Positions 19,978 to 29,478 of a stretch of DNA of 64,000 nt are shown here, one piece after another; the first letter of the stretch is position 1; the number at the start of each line of letters is the position of its first letter. A program made the translations under genes and the position numbers. The notes below the pieces were generated by a model. The model was given only the letters and a program-made list of their open reading frames with translations, was not told where the DNA came from and did no database searches. Source of the stretch: Nicotiana tabacum (lineage: Eukaryota > Streptophyta > Magnoliopsida > Solanales > Solanaceae); contig NC_134101.1 of NCBI RefSeq assembly GCF_000715075.1, positions 147,411,084 through 147,475,083 on the forward strand. The letters run 5' to 3'.

Positions 19978-22796
19978 CGATCCGGCCAGTCGTCTCATGA
20001 GTTACCGCTCCATTTTTCCCATTTCTATTTTTTTATGCTTTGTTTATCCGCGTTTTGTGATTTCGGGTTGGTTGGATCGAATCCGGAAGGAATTTGGTAA
20101 AGTTTGAGACACTTAGTCTTTTTTAAGGAAGTTTGAGTTGGAAAAAGTCAACGGGATGTTGATTTATGTGTTAAAGGGCTCGAATGTGAGTTCCGATGGT
20201 TCGGTTAGCTTCAGGAGGTGATTTGTGACTTAAGAGTGTGATCAGAATGGATTTTGGAGGTTCGGAGTAGAATTAGGCTCAAATTGATGAAGTTGATATT
20301 TTGGTAATTTCCGGTTGATAGGCGAGATTTTGATATAGGGGTCGGAATGGAATTCCGAGAGTTGCAATAGCTTCGTCGAGTCATTTGGGATGTGTATGCA
20401 AAATATCAGGTTATTCGAACGTGGTTTGGTTGGGTTTTTGATCAAAAGCGGATTTTGGAAGATTTTAGAAACTTAGGCTTGAATCCGAGGTGTTTTGGTT
20501 GATTTGGTGTTGTTTGAAGTAATTTGATTATTGGAAGAAGTTTGAATAAGGTATTGGGTCATGTTGGTGCTTTTGGTTGAGGTCCCGGGGGCCTCGGGAT
20601 GATTTCGGGTGGTCGTCGAAGAAGTTGAAAGATTATTGCAGCTGCTGGGATTTTTCTGCTTCTGGTGTTTTGGCACCTGCGGTTTGGGGACCGCAGGTGC
20701 GGCATCGCATGTGCGGAAGGGGAGGCGCAGATGCGGAATGGATAGGTAGAGTCAAGGACCGCAGATACGGTATAGGGACCGCACCTGCGGAGTCGCAGAT
20801 GCGGTAGAGGGACCGCACCTGCGGAGTCGCAAATGCGGGGAGTTGACTGCAGATGCGGATTTGGCCCTCGTAGAAGCAGAGGAAAGACCGCATATGCGGT
20901 ACCGCAGAAGCGGCTATTGTGCCGCATATGCGGAACAACTGGGCAGAACATATAAGTTATTTCATTTCGCGAAATTGAGCTATTTCACCATTTTTGACTT
21001 CGGCTTGGGAGCTTTTTGGGCGATTTGAAAGAGGGAATTCAAGGAGACTTCGTTGAGGTAAGGAATTTGGACCTAAAACTCGTTCCTATGCTATTATTTC
21101 ATGGATTAGAGCTAGAAATTATGGAAATCAAAGGTTAAAATTGGGGAAACTAGGGCTTGGGAACTTAGGCCTTTAATTGAGGATTTGGAGGACCATTTGG
21201 GGTCGAATTTGAGAACTTTTGATATTTATGAACTCGTGGGGAGATAAAGAATCTATTGATGTAAAAATTACTGAATTTCGAGACATGGGCCCGGGGGTCG
21301 TGTTTTAGTAATTTCGGGATTTGTGTCCTTTATTGATTGTTTTTGCTTGGGCTTCGTTCCCTTAGCATATCTTAACGTCCTCGTTCTTTTTTTTAGATAG
21401 ATTCGACGCGAGAAGGCCGATTCGAGGGGTAAAGGCATCGCGAGCTAGAGATTTAGCCGGTTTGAGATGAGTAATGATTGTAAATAATGTCCTGAGGGTT
21501 TGAAACCCTGGATTGCACATCGTAGTGCTATATTGAGGTGAGACACACACTTAATGACGAGTGTGTGGTCGTGCACTATTGGGATTGTGACTTGGTACGT
21601 CCCGATTGATGATTTTACCGCGTATTTTGATTGAAATCTATTTGCTATCTTCATTATTTGGGCTGAATGCCATATTTGAGATTCGTGTCAACTACTTGAA
21701 CCCTTTGGGGATTTTAATTGATATTTCCTCACTGATTTGACTTTATACTTGAACTCAGTCATGTTATTTTTCCACTGCTTTAAAACTCAGTCATGTTTAC
21801 TCAGTTTTAAGACTTAAAAATGATATATTAAATGATGTTTGGGCTGAGAAACAATGTTGTACTATTGCCCGAGGGGCTTGTGAGGATTTTTGACTGAGTA
21901 AGGCCGAGGGCCTATGTTGTGAGGAAACACTAATATTGATTTGAGGCCGAGGGCCTGAAATATGTACACCACGAGGTGGCTTGATTAATATGAGGCCGAG
22001 GGCCTAGTTTTGATGCCATGAGATGGCTTGTTATTGCGCTTGGGCCGTAAGGGGCCTTCCAGGAGTCTGCACACCCCCAGTGAGTGCGGGTACCCATTGT
22101 GATGTGAGATTGAGCCCGATGGGCTGTTATTGTTCTGAGATGTTGCCCGAGGGGCGGATGTGGTGATACGGTGCCCGAGGGGCGAACTTCTATTTTTTTA
22201 CTTTACCTTAACTACCTGTCAATTACTTGTTTATTTGTTGAAAGAGGATTTTACTTGACTTTTCACTGTTTTACTGCTTTTAAATGGTTTTACTGCTTCA
22301 CTATAGAATGCTTTGTGCCCTACGTATTTTCTTACTTTCATTCGTTATTTACATTTGATACTCACTGAGTTGGAGAACTCACTTTACTCTATGCACCCTG
22401 TGTGCAGATTCAGGTGTAGCTGGTTCCGCTCCCGAGTGCTGATTCCTCTAGCTTCAGGCGGGTTTTCGGAGATTACGAGGTAGTTGTTGCCGTCCGCAGC
22501 CCCGTGTCTCTACTCCTTTATCGCTTCTATTTCCTTTCAGACAGTTGTACTAGTTATGGATTTAGCAGAATTGGATTATGACTTGTAGATGCTCATGACT
22601 AGTGACACCCCGGTTAGGGCTATGTATGGGTGTTCTTCCACGTATTTATGTTATCATTGTTATTTCAGATTTATTTTATCATGTCTAGACCGTTTCTTAA
22701 ATGCTTACTGTTAATAATTGGAAAATGGGAACTGTCGGCTGGCCTTGTCTTCACGAGAGGCGCCATCACGATCGAATTCAGGTTAGGATCGTGACA
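19973..22796 (+). repeat. E2 3' LTR (2.8 kb, undeleted)
   Basis: TGTGACGATCC...ATCGTGACA, directly after AGTTGGGGAGGA. This is the fullest copy of the family here. It keeps a GC-rich palindrome block (20675-20933) and about 900 bp of AT-rich DNA that the 5' LTR and the inverted copy at 11174-12863 have lost by separate deletions. Short frames inside are not coding. Confidence 0.93.
20675..20933. repeat. Cluster of (C/T)CGCAnnTGCGG palindromes
   Basis: About a dozen 12-base near-palindromes of the form CCGCAnnTGCGG occur in 260 bp with variable spacers, for example CCGCAGGTGCGG, TCGCATGTGCGG, CCGCACCTGCGG (twice), TCGCAGATGCGG and CCGCATATGCGG (twice). The block is much richer in G+C than its surroundings. 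Similar blocks occur in the LTRs of E5, E6 and E7. Confidence 0.85.
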
Positions 22797-23449
22797 TTAA
22801 TAGTATAATATTTTTACTTTTTTTGGTATGGTTTTACCAATAAACCACTAATTTACCTAATTCTCTAAGTGTGACACATGTGTAAGAGCTTAAGAGTCAC
22901 CAAATGTAAATGGGGGTGCTGCCACTTTGGGGTGGGGAAGAAATTTTAAATTTTTATCCAACTTATTAGTTAATTAGGTAATGTCCCGTTACCCGGTAAT
23001 TAACCAGTTACCCGCATAATTGAGAATTGTCTCAAATTACTTAAAATTCTACTTATTTTTAATACACTTTATACATCTCACTAACATGGTCATGTGGTAC
23101 CATATAAAATTAATACATACACTATTACTTCTTTAAGATATCCATGTAAAAATACATATATTTTCTCAATTTATAATTTTCTAATCTCATATAAAGAGTA
23201 AAATTTTCGTACGCTTAATTCTTAAAATGGTAAAAAGATAACCTTCTTTTCTTGTGAGAACAATAAAGAAAATCTCATAAACTTTCTCATATTATGAGTA
23301 TAATTTAAAACATATTCGAAATTAGTAATATTAATAATTATATAAAATTATGTTTTTTTCAAACTATTTTTCAAAAATATTCCACTAAAAATGCCATATC
23401 AAGTGTGTGTGTGTGTATATATATTATATCGGTGTCAATATTGTTAAAC
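22797..23449. other. AT-rich intergenic DNA
   Basis: No gene visible. It includes runs such as TGTGTGTGTGTATATATATTATAT (about 23404-23427, split microsatellite) and begins with the right half of the E2 target duplication (TTAAT). Confidence 0.5.
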
Positions 23450-23733
23450 TTACGGGGTGTAACAAATAGTACTCTTAATGTTGTTGGCTATATTCATTCG
23501 CATAAACATAAAGCTTAGCCTGTTAGAGCGTTCCCATGCTTTATGGAAAGACTTCTCATCCGCACTGCTCGAATCAGTAATGCCAGCGGGCTTATCATTC
23601 AGCAGAGCCAAGTCAAGATCCATCATATGACCTAAGTGGAACTGGACTTGTTCACGCCATTCAGAGAAGTTCAATCCGTTGAACGTAGTAACAGACGAAG
23701 CAAGCGAAGGAAAAGGAATAGCTGCAAAATAGA
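23450..23733 (-). pseudogene. Ty1/copia gag N-terminal relic
   Basis: On the minus strand the frame reads FNGLNFSEWREQVQFHLG, DLDLALL, KSFHKAWERSNRLS and ANNIKSTI, the pattern of the N-terminal gag segment (UBN2/DUF4219-like) of plant copia polyproteins. An annotatable ATG lies at 23674, but the family similarity extends upstream to about 23733. After ANNIKSTI the similarity stops and a TAA follows, so only about 90 codons remain. No protease, integrase or RT of copia type lies nearby. It is probably a truncated element or a fragment left by deletion. Confidence 0.7.
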
Positions 23734-24095
23734 TAATACATGCTCACAAATCAATATGGATTCAACAAAACAGTTAAAACATATCGCAATTCTCCTTTGG
23801 ATAAATACTACGATACACTATCATAATTTAAATGCCATTTTGTCTTTAATAGATAATTAAATATTTTTAACCAAATCTATATGACATCTTTGGACAGATA
23901 ATATATATTTGATTAAAGAATATTAATTTACCTCATCATATTCATTATTCATGGAATAGTTGATCCACCTTTAGATAAATCCTTAAGTTCTAGCAATAGT
24001 GAAATTAATTTATCCATTTATTTTCAATCATTGGCATTTCATTAATTTCATGGATAAAATATAATTTTATGCATGCAAACTTTTCATGAACATAC

Positions 24096-24222
24096 TAGTT
24101 TGGCCACTTTGGTGACTAACAAACTATATAAAAATAAATACATACAAATAAACATCAGAAAAGTTTATGCATATGAATACTTTAAACAATCTAGTTTGAT
24201 CACTTTGGTGACTAACAAACTA
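24096..24222. repeat. Direct repeat of a TAGTTTG...CAAACTA hairpin
   Basis: TAGTTTG, CACTTTGGTGACTAA and CAAACTATATA occur at 24096-24126 and again at 24192-24222, 96 bp apart. Each copy has inverted ends TAGTTTG/CAAACTA. Confidence 0.7.
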
Positions 24223-24860
24223 TATACACATTAATCACATACATAAAATAAACAATAAATAGCTTTATCAACTGATAGTCCAAAACAAATTATTTTATGG
24301 CTCAACAATAGATACAATCAGCTTTACGGCTTTTGTGGAAGAACCATGAGTTAAAACCTTATAAGTATCAAATAAACGACATCCTCGAAGGAATTAGTCA
24401 TTCATGTTGGCCTCAAATTGGACTTCATAATTAATACATAAATTTCAGGTAAAATAAAGAAGTTAAACTTGGCAGAATTGTGTGGGCTTAAGTCAACTTA
24501 CCGCAGTAGGGCATCTATAAACAACTTTCAAGTTTTTATCATATTTTGCATAATTGCCTCTAAAAACTGTTAAACACTCAAATCTGTTCAACTATATTGA
24601 AAATATTCTCAAAAGGCACTTTGAGAATTGAAGCAGTAATAATGTTTCAGCGTTTTCGACGAACAGAAAGCCAACAAGGATGATAAAACATTTAAAGACA
24701 TGATTTCGTAATTGTCGAATGCACACGCAATTTTTAAACAACAACTAATTCATAAATATTGTTCTTTTCAACGAAGGTTATCAGTTCAACTAATCCATGC
24801 TCATGATACCACATATAAACATAAACTTAATTCATACCAGGATCTTAAACACGATAATCT

Positions 24861-24912
24861 TACACAAAATCGTTACAGAAAACATATACACAAAATCGTT
24901 ACAGAAAACATA
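24861..24912. repeat. Two tandem copies of a ~27-bp unit
   Basis: ACACAAAATCGTTACAGAAA followed by ACATAT occurs twice in direct succession. Confidence 0.8.
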
Positions 24913-25447
24913 TCTGAATCGTAAGCCATCATTGTGAAGCGGAAGCGTTAATTCAAAATTGGTTTCTCGCCCCTTGTCTTAACTTTACGTTACCGCCGCT
25001 TTAGTGATGGAAGAAAGAAATAAAATACGGTAACCCTAATAAGTGGGGAGATACCAATTTATAGAGATTCTTATTTAATCTGGTACGTCCATCAAGTAAC
25101 CGATCGACGAATGAGATTTGCTCATTAATTAAATATTAATTATGAGCCTTCAACTTATTGGGCCACAAATAAGTTAACGTAAGAAAATCTTACACTATCA
25201 TGTCATGTTACAAAAAAAGAAGATAAAGGAAGATGTTTCAATTTTGATAAGGAAAGTCCCCAGCATGATTGTATTGAATACTGAGCGGATCGTTCTCTTT
25301 CATTATAAACTATAAAGGGTATAGGTCAAAACAGTATAGAGTTAATCAATTTGGATGAGGACATCTTACAAGACGAAAAGGCTTGAAAATTATTTAACTT
25401 GACAAATATTTTAACATGTAACAACAGTAGCAACAGATTCAATCCAA

Positions 25448-28037
25448 TCAAAGTCCATAGCCACTTTTGGACAAGGGAGCTCCTTCAATTTCATGAACTA
25501 ACTGAAGCCTTGAGTTGTCAAATTTCTCTCCATCACCCCACAGTGCATACGCCTCCTCTCCATGTACTGCATTATCTCCTTCACTTACCTCTTCTTCTGT
25601 CATCCTCAGAGGAACCACCATCCTAATTAATAAGCAAATCACACTAGTGCTTATCACATTCCAAACGAAAACAAATCCAATGCCTATCAATTGTACCCAT
25701 AATTGCCTGACCCCTGCACGTGATCTCCCACTTTGGATGCCATAAGCAAGGCCTATATACTTTGGCCAATCATCAACCATGTAGAAGATGCGACTGAGTC
25801 TTGGATTTGCCAATACACCAGCAAGAATCGCGCCTAAGGTTCCTGCTACCGCATGTGTGTGGAACACTGCCATGGTGTCGTCTACTTGTTTTAGTAACCA
25901 CATTTTCTTGTGTAGGAACATCATACTGAACCATGGAATGCATCCGGACATTAACCCCATTAGTATTGCTGCCCAACCTTGCACCACCCCTGTTGAATTT
26001 TCATGTTAGAATTCTTTAATCATTTACCACCACACATTGGCCCACAGTTTTTTTCTCATGGTCCAAGGCTATAGGTATCAACACTGGTGTTCTGTTTAGG
26101 CAGATCAAGAATATAAGCAGTGAGTGCATATGCATCCGATGTCTCAAGCTTGGACTAAACGTATGCCTACTGAAAGTTCTTTAAAAACTTTAAAAATAGG
26201 TAGTATGTGATATTAAGATGTGCACTCGCTGCCTTAAAATTCTAAATTTAACCCTCTTATAGGTGAGACCTGAGGTTCTACAGGAAGAAAAGCTAGCATT
26301 TGGTAGATGATTTATATCTTAAAGCCTTAGTTTAGTTACCTGCTGCAGGAGTAATGCAAACTAAGCCAGTGATCATCCCTTGGGTAGCGCCAATGACAGA
26401 AGGCTTTTCATAAAAGAGAATGTCTAACATTAGCCAAGTGAGCAAGCTCGCAGCAGCACAGACATGCGTGTTCAGGACGGCTAAGGATGCATCAAGACTA
26501 GCAACATATGGATCGCCGCCATTGAATCCTGTCCATCCCATCCATAGAATGCCAGCACCAGCCAACATTAACAATATGTTATTTGGTGGGAACCTCTCCC
26601 TGTCTCTTGGCGCCCTTGGTCCAACCTACATCCATATTTTCTATATCCTTTAGAATCTCATTGTATCTAGAGAGTTATTAGGCATCTAATTTATCCATAA
26701 CAAACATAAAAGAATCTAAGAAATTTGATGCTGTTATGTAGAGTGTTAGGCACACGATTTAATGGAAGTAAACAAATAAAATGGAACAAAGAAATATATT
26801 GCTGCTAAATTGCCCTAAACTCTTTCTATTATACAAGAGTTTAAATGAAACTGAAAGAAAAATAAATATGATAAGACAGAACAATGTTTTATTTGACTTC
26901 CAAGTTTTAACAGAAATTTCTTATTGACCAGCTACAATAGTTACACATGTATAAAAGCAACTAAAAGGATTAAAAAATTTGTTGATAAATGATTCCAAAT
27001 TTGTTGACTATTTACTTGTGGAATCCTGAGCTATAATCTGGTTTGATCTTATAGTCCAAATAACGCTCCAAATGCCTATAAATAGAAGTTTCTTATGTAT
27101 CTTTGCTCGTAGAAATTGTGACATCTCGAGTGAGATACATACCCAATAAGCTGCAGTGAAACCAGCAACACCAGAAGAAAGGTGAATAACAAAACCTCCG
27201 GAATAGTCAATAACTCCCATTCGGAACAACCAACCTTGAGGGCACCAAATACTAAAAGCACCAACTGTATAAGAAAAAGTAAGCCAAAGAGGAACGAACA
27301 GCATCCATGCAATAAAATTCATCCGTCCGAGCAAGGCACCGGCTATTAGAATCAAAGTGATGGCTGCAAACACAAACTGAAAATAAACCATCGAAGCATT
27401 TGGATACTTGCCGATAAATGCTTGACTCATTAGGAACTTCTGGTCCAAGGCATGAATATCTGGTTTTCCAAGAAACGGAACTAATGTGTCACCAAAGGCT
27501 AATTGATAACCCCATCCAACCCAACAAACAAGGACTGCTGCAAAAGCGTAAAGGGCCATCAAAGCCGAGTTGAGAGCCCATTTCTTCTTGACGATGCTAC
27601 CATAAAGGATGACAAGACCTGGTATTGAGACATTAATATAATTAGATAATCAAAAGTGTGCTCTTTCTAACTGTTTATACTTTCAGATGAAATAGTCATA
27701 CAATTCAACATGATATCAGAGCTATTCACGTGTCTCAACACGTTCAGACATGTGGGTCTGATTCTTTCTCATGGACCAATTAAACACGTGGAAACTTTTT
27801 TGTGCTTTTTTAGTGGAAATGAGATATAAACCCAGGACTTCTACTTACTCTATATCGAGAATGTTTTGTGACATGAGTATATCATGTAACAATATTATCT
27901 ATAATAAGAGTCCTAATACCTGGAACACTTTGAAGGCCGACGAGAGTGGCTGAAGTCAATTGCCAAGCGTTATCAGCTTTGTTCATCCATGGGGGATTTG
28001 CATCATCTGGTTGGAGGTTTCTAGGCAAGTATGCCAT
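25448..28037 (-). CDS. Ammonium transporter, AMT2/3/4 (MEP-like) subfamily, 4 exons
   Basis: Plasma-membrane ammonium transporter, probably trimeric, moving ammonium into cells. Exons on the minus strand: 28037-27920, 27618-27143, 26625-26340 and 25989-25448, all with GT-AG introns (301, 517 and 350 bp); phases join to an unbroken 473-residue protein ending TGA at 25450-25448. Visible marks: [19 protein letters not shown] (residues 22-40), TVGAFSIW with W164, [18 protein letters not shown] with D177 and the first pore His H185, [10 protein letters not shown] with F232, FHTHAVAG with the second pore His H339, and the C-terminal gate [14 protein letters not shown] (436-449). [16 protein letters not shown] and DWPKYIGL fit the AMT2/3/4 clade and not AMT1; AMT3 or AMT4 seems closest, but the exact member is not settled. 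The start is the first ATG, in CTAATAATAATGGC, and matches the family's short N-terminus. Codons look intact, unlike everything around it. E3 lies 463 bp upstream. Confidence 0.95.
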
Positions 28038-28500
28038 TATTATTAGTTGTAGATTTCAGAATACCGATATATAAAAAAAAAGGGGTGCATAAATTCAGTG
28101 CTCAAAAATCACACAGAAAATAGATGAGAATATGCGCTATATGAATCTTGAATGTAGGATTCTTTAGATTACAGGCGGAGAATTTAAGCGCTAGAGTTTA
28201 AAAGAAAGTGCGAAAGAGGATTGACGTACGCAGCTTTGGTCGATACTTCCCAACTGTAGGAAATTCTGAGTTAACTAAGATACAAATATATATATATATA
28301 TATTGCTACTACTTGATTTGCATTAAAAATGCCATTAATTTGGCTCTTAGCTTGACTTACATCATCAACTTTATCTTCTTTCATGCAGCAGGTGATATCA
28401 TGCATGCCAAGAAGTTGAAGGACAAGTGAACAATTTGAGCAAAATCAACAAAAATTGCTTCTACTCGAAATCTATGCTTCCATTTTGCCAACAACTTTTG
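28038..28500 (-). promoter_or_regulatory. AMT 5' flank left between gene and E3
   Basis: Holds the AMT 5' UTR and whatever proximal promoter survives. On the minus strand there is TATATAT about 30 bp before the ATG, too close for a long leader, and a (TA)n run at about 28288-28304, roughly 255 bp upstream. I see no certain core promoter. The sequence continues beyond E3 at 39646. Confidence 0.4.
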
Positions 28501-28505
28501 AACTG

Positions 28506-29109
28506 TGTTTACCCTAAAAGTCGAGTAACAATTAAATTTGTAATGTGGTTTTAAGGATACGTGATTTCACTTAATACCAATTGATTGATTTAGAGATAAG
28601 TTATGGGAATTGACAAGAATATAAAACAAACCAATGCTTGGACAATGCCCTCGAGCTGATGAACCCTCGAAAGTAATGAAGTAAGAACACTTAAAGAGTA
28701 TTAAGTTGATGAGTAGAAGAAAGAAATATTATATTGCCTTGATATTCGTGAATATTAGATGTTTACAAATGATGGGGACCCCTCTTTATATACTAAAGGA
28801 ATTCTAATTGTGGTATAATTCTAATTACGAAAGTAAATCCCATGATTGATATAAATAACCGCCCTTGATTTGATCCGTTCTGAGATTTTCGCCGTGATCT
28901 CCGACCGGTTACGGATATTTCACCTTTTCGTTATTGCGTTCCGCTCGAAGATGATCATATCTGGTCTCGATCGTCGGGGACCTCGATCTCGATGGGGACC
29001 TCGATCTTCGAACTCGGTACCTTGTTTTCGTGCTCAGGCCTAATCCATTACGAGGCTAACCCTCGATGCAGTTCTCTAATCTCGAAATAATGGCATTTGC
29101 CCGTATACA
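28506..29109 (-). repeat. E3 3' LTR
   Basis: On the minus strand it begins TGTATACGGGCAAATGCC and ends GGGTAAACA. It holds a short duplication of GGGACCTCGATCT (about 28976-29010) absent from the 5' LTR, and lacks some bases near its start. The purine-rich AAACGTGGGGA lies a few bases before its start. Confidence 0.88.
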
Positions 29110-29184
29110 GATAGTCCCCACGTTTCTTGGAGTATAATGAGAAGAAACAAACAGAGTCTTCGATTTTGTACATTGAGCAATTAC

Positions 29185-29205
29185 GACGTCACCCCCGTGA
29201 CGTAA
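29185..29205 (+). promoter_or_regulatory. Paired TGACG boxes (as-1-like)
   Basis: GACGTCA (29185-29191) and TGACGTAA (29198-29205) face each other across CCCCCG. Paired TGACG motifs bind TGA-class bZIP factors in known as-1 elements. They lie 280 bp upstream of the antisense gene start and 115 bp upstream of a TATA box. Confidence 0.5.
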
Positions 29206-29315
29206 GCGACTGAAGCATCGCGTCTGCACAGTTCCCAAGACCATTAATTAATGCCAGTTAATGGTCGGCCACTAGTGTTTTCAAACTGTCATAGCAATAT
29301 TATAATTAGATCCTC

Positions 29316-29324
29316 TTTATAATT
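29316..29324 (+). promoter_or_regulatory. TATA-like box for the E3 antisense gene
   Basis: CTCTTTATAATTTTC, followed about 40-150 bp later by a C/T-rich leader and ATG at 29479. Position suits a promoter inside the element, oriented opposite to pol. Confidence 0.4.
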
Positions 29325-29478
29325 TTCTCAAACTTTACTTTCAAAATTTCCCCTTATCTTCAAAAACTCTTCTATTCCCTTCAAGCTTCTCAATTTTGCA
29401 GGTTCTTCAAATCCCGTTTGTCAATCTTCTCTTAAAACAACAAATTTCGTCTTCTTCTGTCTTTGAACTCATATAACA

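Larger units (their letters stand above)
13143..22796 (+). mobile_element. E2: Tekay-type chromovirus, complete but decayed
   Basis: A full Ty3/gypsy element: 5' LTR 13143-14806, PBS 14810-14821, gag, protease, RT, RNase H, integrase with C-terminal chromodomain, PPT AGTTGGGGAGGA and 3' LTR 19973-22796. Flanks are TTAAC (13138-13142) and TTAAT (22797-22801), a 5-bp TSD with one difference. By eye the first 200 bp of the two LTRs differ at roughly one site in ten, so the insertion is old. The chromodomain and long LTRs favour the Tekay/Del clade. Confidence 0.93.
23734..25447. other. AT-rich region between copia relic and AMT 3' end
   Basis: No gene visible on either strand. It holds a pair of ~95-bp spaced hairpin repeats (24096-24222) and a short tandem duplication (about 24861-24912). 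The part next to 25448 should include the AMT 3' UTR, but I see no convincing poly(A) signal pair. Confidence 0.5.

Noticed and set aside
20559..20951. Arg/Pro-rich frames of up to 130 codons on the minus strand
   Set aside because: They arise from the CGCA/TGCG palindrome block, where stops are rare on both strands; no homology or codon pattern supports a protein.
25515..26653. Several plus-strand frames of 65-77 codons across the AMT gene
   Set aside because: Shadows of minus-strand AMT exons.
28288..28304. (TA)n run as the AMT TATA box
   Set aside because: A simple microsatellite; position about 255 bp before the ATG is possible, but nothing else supports it, so it is not listed as a promoter.
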